Shown: in pieces, positions 17,172 through 25,526 of the stretch
Position numbering within the stretch: position 1 is the stretch's first letter
How the letters are laid out: each line of letters starts with the position of its first letter
Assembly (NCBI RefSeq): GCF_001613365.1
Contig: NZ_BDCF01000008.1
Span: 62,001-126,000, forward strand
Length of the DNA: 64,000 nt
DNA from: Nocardia xishanensis NBRC 101358
GTDB lineage: Bacteria > Actinomycetota > Actinomycetes > Mycobacteriales > Mycobacteriaceae
Direction: 5' to 3'
The notes under the pieces: model-generated
Seen by the model: the letters and a program-made list of their open reading frames with translations, nothing else
Database searches by the model: none
What the model was told of the DNA's origin: nothing
Made by a program: the position numbers and the translations under genes

Positions 17172-17184
17172 GAGTTTGACCGGT
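17157..17184. repeat. Tandem operator-like repeats
   Basis: AGTTTGACCGGT occurs at 17157-17168 and again at 17173-17184, a period of 16 bases. The first copy is part of the perfect palindrome TTGACCGGTCAA (17160-17171), which covers the -35 element of the leftward promoter. The second copy is an imperfect palindrome. This is the usual look of a repressor operator. Confidence 0.6.
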
Positions 17185-17367
17185 TCGAGGTCAGGGCTTC
17201 TTGGAGGTTCGATGCGGCACTGATTCCTTCTCGCTGGCCGAAATCAACCACAGAGCCGTCCATCAGCAGTCGGTGTACCGTAAGACGTCATTGAGGGCTT
17301 CGACGGCGCCGTCCGGTGTGGTCCGAAGTGGGCCGTAGCGCTTGCAGTTTCGGCCTGCAGGGATGGG

Positions 17368-20300
17368 TTACATAAGTGCCTGGAGGCCGCTGGCCAAGTC
17401 CGAATTCACTAGTTCGTCTCGTTCGTTGTCGGTGAGCCAATGCGCGGTGGATCCGGTGGTCTCGCGTCGAACCCATAGGACGTCGTCGACTGCTTCGGCA
17501 ACGGCGTGGAGGTGGCTGACGACCATGACGAGGCGGTCGCTGCCGGCCTGGGTACGAAGGACGTCCAGGGCCGAATCGAGGGCATCGGTGTCGAGGGTGG
17601 CGAAGCCTTCATCGAGGAACAGTGAGCCGAGGCGGGGGCCGCTGCGCGAGTGCAGTTCCGCGAGAGACAATGCCAAGGCCAGAGACGCGAGGAATTTCTC
17701 GCCACCGGAGAGTCGGCCCGCGCTGTGCGCCATACCGCTTCCGCGGCTGACGATGTCGAAATTCTCGGCGAAGCCGAATTGGTCGCCGGTCAGCTTGCCC
17801 AGCAGGTCGCTGGCTATACCCAGCAGCGCACGGGTGTTGTGGGTGATGAGGTGGCTGAGGAATTTGGCATCGACGAGATGGACTCGCAGTACCTCGACCG
17901 CGTCACGCCGGGCTGTTCCCGCGGCGATGGCGAAGTCGAGGTCGGCGGCGGGCCGCACTTGAGCGTGCGCGGCCGATTCGGCGATGCGCAGTTCCTGGGC
18001 TTGTCGGCTCGCGGTCGTTTTGGCTGCGACCAACGGATGCAACGCGTTCGGAGTCGTCAGATCAGCCGACAGGTCGAACCCGTCGATATCGCCGAGCGCG
18101 CCGGCGACCTCACGCAACTTCGTGGTGGCGGTCTCGGTGGCGTGCTGGTGCCCGGTACTGATTTCGGTCAGCTCGCGAGTCACGGTGGCGGTGATCTGTG
18201 CCAACGCGACAGCAAATGCCCGGACACCGGTGACGTCCTGTTTCGCCGGTCGGTCCGGAACCCGATGGTCGAGGTGGTGCTCGGTGAGAGTAGCGGCGGC
18301 GGTGTCCTCCCACATGCGCAGTCCTCGGTACAGCTCGGCCAATGGAGTGTCGATCTGGGTGCGGATCGCCTGGTCGAGAGTCCTTTGCTTGGAAAGGGTT
18401 TCGTTGATTTCCCGGCGGGCATCGTCTCGCCGCCGGGCGAGCTGCCGCACCTGCGACAGACTGTCCGCGATCGTCGCCGCTGCCGCGGTTGTCTGCTCGG
18501 GCCCGATATCGCCGATCTCAGCGGGCAGGAGCACGCGGACGTGGCTCGGCAGTGCGTCGATGTCGGCCGCGGTTCGTTCGAGAGCCGCCGTGATTCGCTC
18601 CGACTCGGCGGCGGCGGCGCGCAGGGCTTCCTCGTGCCGGTCCTTGCGATTGCCCAAGGCGTCGCGCTCGGCGTCGATAGTCGCGGTGTGGCGGTGAACC
18701 CGATTGCGCTGCGATCGGGCGTGTTCGTCGGCAGCTCGTTCGCAACGAGCCACCGCGGCCGCAATGTCAGCCGTCAGCTGGTCGGGATCGGTGTCGGTTC
18801 CCGGCCCGGACAATGTGGTTGTCGCGGACACGAGACTCGTCGTGGCGGCGTCGACATCGAAGGTATCGGCGGTGGAAGCGAATTCAACCAACAGTCGGCC
18901 GGCGATATCAGTGGCGCTGCTGGCGTCTTTGCGCGCGGTCTCGAGGTTCTGTTGCAGCTGATTCATCTGATCCCGGGTGAGGGCTGCTGTGGCCCGCACT
19001 CGGGCGCTTTCGTTGGTCAGTCGCGTGTGCTCGCTCCGGGCGTCCTGGTGTGCGGCCTTCGCTCCGCGCAATTCGGTCGCCGTGTCCGCTGTGTCCGGAG
19101 TGAAGGACGCCGGGAGCTGATGGTGACACACCGGGCAGTCGTCGCCGGGGTGTAGGTCGATGGCGATCGCGGCGACCTGATTCCGCCGGGTCACGGTGGC
19201 GACCACGGCGGCGGCGACAGCGAGGACCTCGGCCGCGCTGGACTCCCCTGCAGTCAGCTCGGCAGCGGTCTGTTCCAACTCCCCCAGTCGATCCTGCGCA
19301 TCGCCGTGCGCGCGGGCGGTTTCCGCTGCGCGCAGCGCGGCAGCAACCGCCTGGGAGATTCTGGTACGCAGGGTTCCTGCATGCTCGTGGATCGACTCGG
19401 CTCTGCGTTCCGCGTCGTCAGCGGCTGCGGTGAGGACCGTGGTCTGCTCCAGGCGATCAGCGAGTTCTGTTTCGGCGGTGGCGATCTGTTCGCTCTCCGT
19501 GTCGAGCTGACGAGTGCGTTCGTCGGATGCGGCGCGGGCGTTGCGGTGTTCCTGCGCGCGGGCGGCCAGACCGTCGATCGTGACCGTGGCCTTGCCGAGT
19601 GCGTCGAGCCCTTCCCCCGCCTCCTCGCGGGCGGTGATCCGGTCTGCTAGATCGGACTCCAGCGTCGTCGCTTCGCTCGTGCGAGCGTTGAGCGCCTTCG
19701 CCTCGGCGTCGAGCTGATCCGCGATGGGTTGCAGGTCGTCGAGGGCTGCTATGGGATTCGTGGCGGCGTGATCGCGGAGTCGCCGGACCGCGTCGGTTGT
19801 CCGAACGGTGGCCTGCTGTGACATCGTGATCTGTTCGCGCAGTTCCGACATCGTGTCGATGGTGTCGGTCAGATACTCGGCTCGCGTTTCGAACAATGCC
19901 GCCAGCGTCCCGGCCTCATGCGCGGCCTGTGCCGGATTCTCCGGCATCGCCTTGCGCTTGATCTGGGCCTGCCCGATCAGGCCGTCGAGTCGTTCTTTCT
20001 GCTTCTCGGCGAGTCGACGCGCCTCGGTCAACGAATCCGCGCCGAACAGCTCCCGAAGGCGGGCGGTGCGCTCCTTGCGGGGAGCGGTCAGAAGTTGATC
20101 GAATCGGCCCTGCGGTAACAGACCGACGCGCAGGAAGGTTTCGCAACTCATTCCCAGGACGGATTCGATCCGGGCGTCGACCGGTTTGGCGCGGTCGACC
20201 TCCTCACCGGTGTCGAGGTTGGTGAGGTGGTGGCGCCCGGCATTGGGGTTGCCGGCGTTCATCGTGCGGCTCACCCGCCAGCGCTGTCCGTCGTGCCGGA

Positions 20301-20529
20301 AGGTGAACTCCACACTCATGGCATCGCAATTGTCAGCGATGAGCTGGCCGAGATTGCGGCCATCCCATGTTGTTTCGCGGAACAACGCGTAGGTGATTGC
20401 TTCGAGGATGCTGCTCTTGCCGGCACCGGTATCACCCAACACGGCGGTGAGGCCCTTGCCGGTGAAGTCGATGGTGACCGGCGTGGGGTAGCTGCGGAAC
20501 CCGCTGACTGTCAGAGTCAATGGCTGCAT
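17368..20529 (-). CDS. sbcC: SbcC/Rad50-type SMC-like ATPase
   Basis: The start at ATG 20529 overlaps the TGA of sbcD by one base (TGATG), so the two are translationally coupled; GTG 20532 is the alternative. The 1053-residue protein has a Walker A G-D-T-G-A-G-K-S-S at about 34-42, long coiled-coil arms, a zinc-hook motif C-P-V-C near residue 463, a signature L-S-G-G-E-K-F near residue 940 and a Walker B F-L-D-E-G-F-A close behind. Together with SbcD it forms the bacterial Mre11-Rad50 complex, which opens and trims DNA ends, hairpins and protein-blocked ends. Length and domain order match full-length homologues. Divergent from it lies an operon with a Dna2-like nuclease and helicase. Confidence 0.93.
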   Translation of the reverse strand: MQPLTLTVSGFRSYPTPVTIDFTGKGLTAVLGDTGAGKSSILEAITYALFRETTWDGRNLGQLIADNCDAMSVEFTFRHDGQRWRVSRTMNAGNPNAGRHHLTNLDTGEEVDRAKPVDARIESVLGMSCETFLRVGLLPQGRFDQLLTAPRKERTARLRELFGADSLTEARRLAEKQKERLDGLIGQAQIKRKAMPENPAQAAHEAGTLAALFETRAEYLTDTIDTMSELREQITMSQQATVRTTDAVRRLRDHAATNPIAALDDLQPIADQLDAEAKALNARTSEATTLESDLADRITAREEAGEGLDALGKATVTIDGLAARAQEHRNARAASDERTRQLDTESEQIATAETELADRLEQTTVLTAAADDAERRAESIHEHAGTLRTRISQAVAAALRAAETARAHGDAQDRLGELEQTAAELTAGESSAAEVLAVAAAVVATVTRRNQVAAIAIDLHPGDDCPVCHHQLPASFTPDTADTATELRGAKAAHQDARSEHTRLTNESARVRATAALTRDQMNQLQQNLETARKDASSATDIAGRLLVEFASTADTFDVDAATTSLVSATTTLSGPGTDTDPDQLTADIAAAVARCERAADEHARSQRNRVHRHTATIDAERDALGNRKDRHEEALRAAAAESERITAALERTAADIDALPSHVRVLLPAEIGDIGPEQTTAAAATIADSLSQVRQLARRRDDARREINETLSKQRTLDQAIRTQIDTPLAELYRGLRMWEDTAAATLTEHHLDHRVPDRPAKQDVTGVRAFAVALAQITATVTRELTEISTGHQHATETATTKLREVAGALGDIDGFDLSADLTTPNALHPLVAAKTTASRQAQELRIAESAAHAQVRPAADLDFAIAAGTARRDAVEVLRVHLVDAKFLSHLITHNTRALLGIASDLLGKLTGDQFGFAENFDIVSRGSGMAHSAGRLSGGEKFLASLALALSLAELHSRSGPRLGSLFLDEGFATLDTDALDSALDVLRTQAGSDRLVMVVSHLHAVAEAVDDVLWVRRETTGSTAHWLTDNERDELVNSDLASGLQALM

Positions 20530-21842
20530 CACCGCACCGCCGATTCGTCGGTGATGACACCGGCCAGCAGCCCAGACCGGTCTACGCCGTCGAGGCCGTG
20601 CCCGTCGATGGCCGCGGTGAGCAGGTTCTCCTCACAACACGGGGCAGGATCGGCGGGATCGGGCTCGCTCTGCAGGTGGGCAAGAGCGGCCATCACATGG
20701 TCGAGGTGCCGACCGGTCACCTCGCGGTCGATCAGGTAGTCGTGCAGCAAGTTTTGGACGCTGGGCACTTCAGCTGTCGCGGCGGAACGGTCAAGGATCG
20801 GGTTGGTCGTTCCCGCACGACGTTCCTGGATATCGATGATCGTGGCCTGTGGCAGCATCTTGGCGAGGGCTTCCGACAGCCCCGTGGTGGGACTGTCGGT
20901 GTCGACGATCGCTTTGACCCAGGCGTCGCCGACCCGACCTGCGCGTTGAGTGATCTCGTCCAATGTCCCGGTCAGCTTCACCAGTCGCCGGCCGGAACGC
21001 AGCGGGACCAGTTCGATCCTGGGATCGCTGCCGGGATCGACCTCGACCAACACCACACTCTTGGTGTCTCTGGTCTCGCCGAAGTCCATCTGCAGCGGGC
21101 TACCGGCGTAGTGCGCGGGAAACCCGACGCTGTCGATGCGTTGCGGCTTATGAATATGTCCCAGCGCACCGTAGTCGACCAGCGGCAGCCCCGTAGCCGC
21201 CACCGCGTAGTCCGAGCTCAAAGAGATCGGACGCTCGGAATACGAAGGAGTCGCACCTTCCACGAACAGGTGCGCGGCATAGATCAGGATGTCGCGGCTA
21301 CCGCGGCCGGCACCGAGCTGCCGGTATACGTCGTCCTGCACATGCCGCATCTGGTGAGCGAATGATGTTGTGGCCGTGCCAGGATCGGTGAGGTCGTAGG
21401 TGAACCGATTGGGATGCAGGTACGGCAGCGCGCCGATGCGGATGGTTTGTTCGCCGCCAGCGGCAGGGTATTCGGCGACCATGAGACCGCCTGGGCGAGC
21501 GTCGGTGGCGAACCTCACCCGGTGGTCGTCGGTCACTGCGGTCACGTCGAGCACGTACTCCAGGAAGGTGAGGACCGTGCGGGTGTCGTGGTTGCCGGCC
21601 ACGACCACAGTCGGCGCGATCCGTCCGAGCAGGCGCAGTGTCTCCACGGCGAGACGTAGATCGTCCAGGCTCGGACGGGACCCGTCGAACAGGTCTCCGC
21701 TGTGCACGATCAGGTCGGGTCCGAAAGCCTCTGCGATGGACACGATTTCGGTCAATACTGCGGCGAACTCGTCGTCGCGTCGGCGGCGTCCGATCTGGCG
21801 GCCCAGATGCCAGTCGGAAGTGTGGAAGATACGTCCGGTCAC
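20529..21842 (-). CDS. sbcD: SbcD/Mre11-type DNA nuclease
   Basis: I choose GTG 21842 because GGAGA lies seven bases upstream; the frame is open eight codons further. The 437-residue product carries the metallophosphoesterase motifs: H-T-S-D-W-H-L-G at the N-terminus, H-S-G-D-L-F-D, V-A-G-N-H-D-T, and the later A-H-L and G-H-I-H elements. These bind two metal ions for the Mn-dependent exo- and endonuclease reaction of the SbcCD complex. It is the first gene of the sbcDC pair. Its upstream region, 135 bases long, is shared with the divergent nuclease-helicase operon, so the two sets may be regulated together. Confidence 0.93.
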   Translation of the reverse strand: MTGRIFHTSDWHLGRQIGRRRRDDEFAAVLTEIVSIAEAFGPDLIVHSGDLFDGSRPSLDDLRLAVETLRLLGRIAPTVVVAGNHDTRTVLTFLEYVLDVTAVTDDHRVRFATDARPGGLMVAEYPAAGGEQTIRIGALPYLHPNRFTYDLTDPGTATTSFAHQMRHVQDDVYRQLGAGRGSRDILIYAAHLFVEGATPSYSERPISLSSDYAVAATGLPLVDYGALGHIHKPQRIDSVGFPAHYAGSPLQMDFGETRDTKSVVLVEVDPGSDPRIELVPLRSGRRLVKLTGTLDEITQRAGRVGDAWVKAIVDTDSPTTGLSEALAKMLPQATIIDIQERRAGTTNPILDRSAATAEVPSVQNLLHDYLIDREVTGRHLDHVMAALAHLQSEPDPADPAPCCEENLLTAAIDGHGLDGVDRSGLLAGVITDESAVR

Positions 21843-21928
21843 GGGAGATTCTCCGGGAAGGGGCAAGACGGCTCACTGTGCGCCGTCGCGGATCGAATGG
21901 GGTCCGAGCGCCACCACTGTACCGCACA

Positions 21929-21968
21929 CTCTGGAGGAAGTCTGGCAAACTCTGGAACTCTGGTATGG
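21929..21968 (+). promoter_or_regulatory. Divergent control region with CTCTGG repeats and leaderless -10 box
   Basis: Four (C/G)TCTGG hexamers start at 21929, 21940, 21950 and 21958, roughly one helical turn apart. They lead into TATGGT at 21963-21968, eight bases before the ATG at 21977. The position suggests a leaderless promoter for the rightward operon. The repeats may be a binding site for a regulator acting on this operon and on sbcDC. No good -35 element is visible. Confidence 0.45.
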
Positions 21969-21976
21969 TTCCCGGC

Positions 21977-22810
21977 ATGAGCGAGCCGCTGGACGTGCTG
22001 GAGAGGAACATCGCCGTGCTGCGTCGGGCGATCCGGGACGCGTCCGCGGCCGGTGACACCGAACGCGCCGCCGAGCTGCGCGCCCAACTGCGCCGCGCCG
22101 AACGGGCCTGGGACGCCCTCGTCGAGACCGAGGAGGCCGTACCTGAACCCGTCACGACCGAACCTGGGGCGACAGCGGTGTCGCACGCGATGATGCTGCC
22201 CGCGCGCGAGCACGCGCACCGGGCGTTGATGCTGCTGCAGGCGCCCGCGGCACCGAAGCTGATCGTCGGTGTGCACGAGGCGTTCTTTCCAGGCGAGCTG
22301 TCGGCATCGAAACTGTCGAGCCTGCGCCGTGACGAGGAACGGTCCTACCGGACCGCGCCCGGCGCACGTCCTTATTACCTATGCCCGGCGCTGACCCACG
22401 ACCTACTCGGCACCGCTCGCGCGCTCGTCACGATCAGCACCTGGTCGCTGGAACAGCGGATCATCGGCCCGCTGTCGCCAAGGGTCGATTTCCTCACCAG
22501 CGCGATCAACATCGCCGAAGCGGTACATCAGGCCCGCACCACCGGCATGGGCCCGACTCCGGCCGCGCAACGCCTGCTGTGGCGGTTCGCGGGGAGCATC
22601 CCCAACGCGGCAGACCCGACCTCCGGGGGTGCCGCAGCGGATCCACAGCGTGTGATCGACGCCGCCGCAGCGGAACTGGCGATCCACGAGCCAGCTGATC
22701 GAGCCACTCGCGCCAGCTCCGCCCGACGCGCCCGTAAACAGCTCAGCGAGGACCAGCAACTGTTCGGCGCGCAGCTGCAGCAGATCAACCAGGTACGGAC
22801 CAGCAGCTGA
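21977..22810 (+). CDS. Uncharacterised protein, first gene of nuclease-helicase operon
   Basis: Product of 277 residues from ATG 21977; longer in-frame starts upstream would run back into sbcD. The first 50 residues are a charged amphipathic helix or coiled coil (V-L-E-R-N-I-A-V-L-R-R-A-I-R). The middle (L-I-V-G-V-H-E-A-F-F-P-G-E-L and P-Y-Y-L-C-P-A-L) has no family motif that I recognise. The last third is helical. There is no membrane segment, no nucleotide-binding loop and no visible nuclease motif. It precedes the Cas4-like nuclease gene by 47 bases in the same direction and should belong to the same transcript. It may be a structural or regulatory subunit; function unknown. Confidence 0.72.
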   Translation: MSEPLDVLERNIAVLRRAIRDASAAGDTERAAELRAQLRRAERAWDALVETEEAVPEPVTTEPGATAVSHAMMLPAREHAHRALMLLQAPAAPKLIVGVHEAFFPGELSASKLSSLRRDEERSYRTAPGARPYYLCPALTHDLLGTARALVTISTWSLEQRIIGPLSPRVDFLTSAINIAEAVHQARTTGMGPTPAAQRLLWRFAGSIPNAADPTSGGAAADPQRVIDAAAAELAIHEPADRATRASSARRARKQLSEDQQLFGAQLQQINQVRTSS

Positions 22811-22857
22811 AGCCCCTACACTCCAATCCCATCGACCACCCCGAGGAACCGACTCCT

Positions 22858-24003
22858 GTGAAGGTAGCCCCCGACAAGCGGCTCGACGCGCTGCGCGGAT
22901 CCACGGCCCGCCTGCCCTACAACGCCCGATCCCTCGCGGCGTTGGAGAACAACCCCCGCTGCGCGCTACGCGCGGTCCTGGACGCGTCCGGCTCGGACAA
23001 GAGTGCCATCGCGGCCCGCGTCGGATACCCGACCACTTACGGGCAGTCCGTCTTCGCCATCACCCGCGGCAATTCGTTCGAGGCGATGGTCAAGGCGAAC
23101 GGTGGTGCCGAACTGCTACGCGTGCTGCGCGAAACGCTGGAACTCGACCCGACCGAGGTCGCGCACGCGGACCTCAACGAGGTCTCCGGCGACGCCACTT
23201 CCACCGTCCGCCACGCCAAGACCCGCCAGCAGCTGGTCGCAGTGGCGCGCGGTGAGATCGAGGGCACCCTGTTCGATCACCCGATGCTGCGCTTGGTCGT
23301 TGGCGGGTACCCGGTGTTCCTGGAACCCGACCTGGTCGCATTCCGGGTCCGCGACAGGTTCCACATCGTGGAGATCAAGAGTTTCCCGATCATCGACGGG
23401 CAGGCGAACCCGGCGTTGCTGCGCTCGGCGACGACCCAGGCCGCCGCCTACATCATCGCGCTACGCGCCATGCTCGCCGAGCACGGAATCGGACCCGACA
23501 CGGTGTCGGACACGGTCGTACTCGTGGCACCGAAGAACTTCAGCAACCGCCCTACCGGCGCGAAGATCGACGCGCGCAAGCAGGTCCGCAATCTCGCCCG
23601 ACAGCTGACAAGGATCGAGAAGATCACCGACCTGGTCGATCAGCTCCCGGAAGGCTTGACCTTCGATCTGGCCATCGGCAGTGACGGAAAGCCGCAACGA
23701 TCGGTCGAGGAGCTGGTGGAAGCGTTGGATGCGGTACCGGCGAACTACCGCCCGGAATGCTTGAACCATTGCGAGATGGCGTTCTTCTGTCGTTCCCGCG
23801 CCCGCGAGTGCGCGTCCCTGGACGTCCTGGGCTCGGCCGTGCGGGAACAGTTCGGTGGGATCGATACCACCACAATGGCATTGGGCCTGGCGCGCGGTGA
23901 ACTGGCCCCAGCCCCCGACCAGGTGGAGATGGCCGCCGCGCTGCGGCACGCGGCCCGACTGCGTGCCGAAGTGACCGCCGCCGACGCTCGAGACGCGCAA
24001 TGA
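22858..24003 (+). CDS. Cas4/AddB/Dna2-like Fe-S PD-(D/E)XK nuclease
   Basis: GTG 22858 is preceded by GAGGAA nine bases upstream. The 381-residue protein shows the RecB-type nuclease core: Asp 158 in E-P-D-L, Glu 172-x-Lys 174 in V-E-I-K-S-F, and a following Q-x3-Y (Gln 194, Tyr 198). Cys 35 near the N-terminus and a C-terminal cluster of Cys 301, 305, 311 and 318 match the split four-cysteine layout that binds a 4Fe-4S cluster in Cas4, AddB and Dna2. Such enzymes cut single-stranded ends during DNA resection. There is no Cas1 or Cas2 nearby, so a CRISPR role is unlikely. Its stop overlaps the next start (ATGA), and an SF1 helicase is two genes downstream. Confidence 0.82.
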   Translation: MKVAPDKRLDALRGSTARLPYNARSLAALENNPRCALRAVLDASGSDKSAIAARVGYPTTYGQSVFAITRGNSFEAMVKANGGAELLRVLRETLELDPTEVAHADLNEVSGDATSTVRHAKTRQQLVAVARGEIEGTLFDHPMLRLVVGGYPVFLEPDLVAFRVRDRFHIVEIKSFPIIDGQANPALLRSATTQAAAYIIALRAMLAEHGIGPDTVSDTVVLVAPKNFSNRPTGAKIDARKQVRNLARQLTRIEKITDLVDQLPEGLTFDLAIGSDGKPQRSVEELVEALDAVPANYRPECLNHCEMAFFCRSRARECASLDVLGSAVREQFGGIDTTTMALGLARGELAPAPDQVEMAAALRHAARLRAEVTAADARDAQ

Positions 24004-25526
24004 GCCGCGTGTCCGCGCTCGCGCACCTGGAAGCGATGGAAAGCACGCGGGCGGTTCCGATCACAAGGTTCCGGCATCGGCGGCTGTCCCCGCGACCGCT
24101 GGTGGTGGCACCGCTGACCATGGCAGGGGAGGCGGGAGCGCCACTGGCCGCGATCGTGGGCGACGCCAAACATGCGCCGACGCTGCTCGTGGTCGGACAG
24201 CCACGCGACCGCGTGCAGCGGTTCGTGTTCGCCGCCGACCTGGCCCGAAAAGTCATGGGCCACATCAACTCCTGTCGCATCGACCGCTACGACAGCCCCA
24301 CCCGTCATGGTGAGGCGCGGTCCTTCTACACCGACGCCCCGCAGATCCTGGTCCCGAACCGCGGTGGCATCAAGTCCTTGGCCGACCTGGGCCGCGCCTG
24401 CCGGTTCCGCGAGACCACCGGTGTCTACTCGGTCCCCGAAGGCGTCCCCGAACTGGGCCGATGGTTGACGTTCCTGGCCGATTCGGCTGAACAGGCCGGG
24501 ACCTCGATGCTGATGTCGGTCACCGATCTGCTCACCGAACACTGGGCCACCGGGCAGAGCAGCCTCGAGGACCAGAATCTGGCCGCGCTGATGGCCTGGA
24601 TCGCGCCCCCTCCGGGGACGAGCGTCCAACAGGCATTGCTCGACGCCGAGGACCCGGCGGTGTGCCCGCCCGCCGGACCGGCGACCGACCCGTACTTCGA
24701 CAACACGCACCTGGCACCGGCGATCAAGCATCTCGACGCCGCCCGAACTACTGGCGACCAGGTGGCGCTGGCCGCCGCGCAGGCGGAGCTGCGGGAACTG
24801 ATCAACGAACAGATCAAACCGACCTGGCGGATGATGTGGGAGGCGATCTCGCTGCTGCGGGGCGTGCCCGAAGCACCCCGCGCCGCAGGACGATTCGCCG
24901 GTGACCGTGCCCGATTCACCGGCTTCTCCGACATCCAGGACTCCGGCACCGTCCTGCCACAACCGACCCGCGACGGCGCGGTCGCCGCGGCCCGGCGACT
25001 GGCTCGGCTCGAACGCGCGCTGGCCGACTACGAGGCCGACACCGCGTTGGACGACCCTTTCGTGCTCGCTGACCGGCGCAGTATCGGTGAAGCGTTCGCC
25101 GGAGAAGTGATCGATACCGAACCCGACCGCGTCGTGCGCAGCGACAAGGGCCGACGGGTCTTGCGACCGTTGGTCACCATCCGCACCCTGGACCCGACCC
25201 GGCTCGCCGACGGCACCGAACTCATCAGCCCCCACATGCCCGCCGGTCACAAAGCCACGATCGTGTCCACCGAACTCGACGATCCCACCAGCGTGGTCAC
25301 CATCGAAATCACCGCAGGCATGGGCACCGCCAAAACTCCGAAACCGGAGGCTGTTCCCGAGCTCGGGCGGTCCATCGCCTACCTGCCCAACCCGGGCTGG
25401 CGCCCCAACCCTGTGTTCCCCGACCGAGCCGACCTTCCATGGACCCACACCATCGCCGACCTCCCCGAATCCGAAGGTGTGATTCCCGACGACGCCACCG
25501 CAGAGGAGTGGGGCTATGACGACTGA
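24000..25526 (+). CDS. Uncharacterised 508-residue protein of nuclease-helicase operon
   Basis: ATG 24000 overlaps the preceding stop (ATGA), and its own end overlaps the helicase gene by 11 bases, so the three are almost certainly one translational unit. The protein has no transmembrane segment, no P-loop and no nuclease motif that I can see. The N-terminal 150 residues look alpha/beta (T-L-L-V-V-G-Q-P-R-D and Q-I-L-V-P-N-R-G-G). Residues about 220-310 are helical, and the last 150 are strand-rich with E-I-T-A-G-M-G. The conserved position between nuclease and helicase suggests a bridging subunit or DNA-binding adaptor. I do not recognise the family. Confidence 0.75.
   Translation: MSRVSALAHLEAMESTRAVPITRFRHRRLSPRPLVVAPLTMAGEAGAPLAAIVGDAKHAPTLLVVGQPRDRVQRFVFAADLARKVMGHINSCRIDRYDSPTRHGEARSFYTDAPQILVPNRGGIKSLADLGRACRFRETTGVYSVPEGVPELGRWLTFLADSAEQAGTSMLMSVTDLLTEHWATGQSSLEDQNLAALMAWIAPPPGTSVQQALLDAEDPAVCPPAGPATDPYFDNTHLAPAIKHLDAARTTGDQVALAAAQAELRELINEQIKPTWRMMWEAISLLRGVPEAPRAAGRFAGDRARFTGFSDIQDSGTVLPQPTRDGAVAAARRLARLERALADYEADTALDDPFVLADRRSIGEAFAGEVIDTEPDRVVRSDKGRRVLRPLVTIRTLDPTRLADGTELISPHMPAGHKATIVSTELDDPTSVVTIEITAGMGTAKTPKPEAVPELGRSIAYLPNPGWRPNPVFPDRADLPWTHTIADLPESEGVIPDDATAEEWGYDD

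Noticed and set aside
17172..17367. Possible small gene behind sbcC
   Set aside because: Only short unsupported frames are present; weak peptide likeness could not be tied to a start codon or ribosome binding site.
22858..24003. Cas4-like nuclease as a sign of CRISPR
   Set aside because: No cas1, cas2 or repeat-spacer array is present; the partner genes are a helicase and unknown proteins, so a CRISPR adaptation role is not supported.
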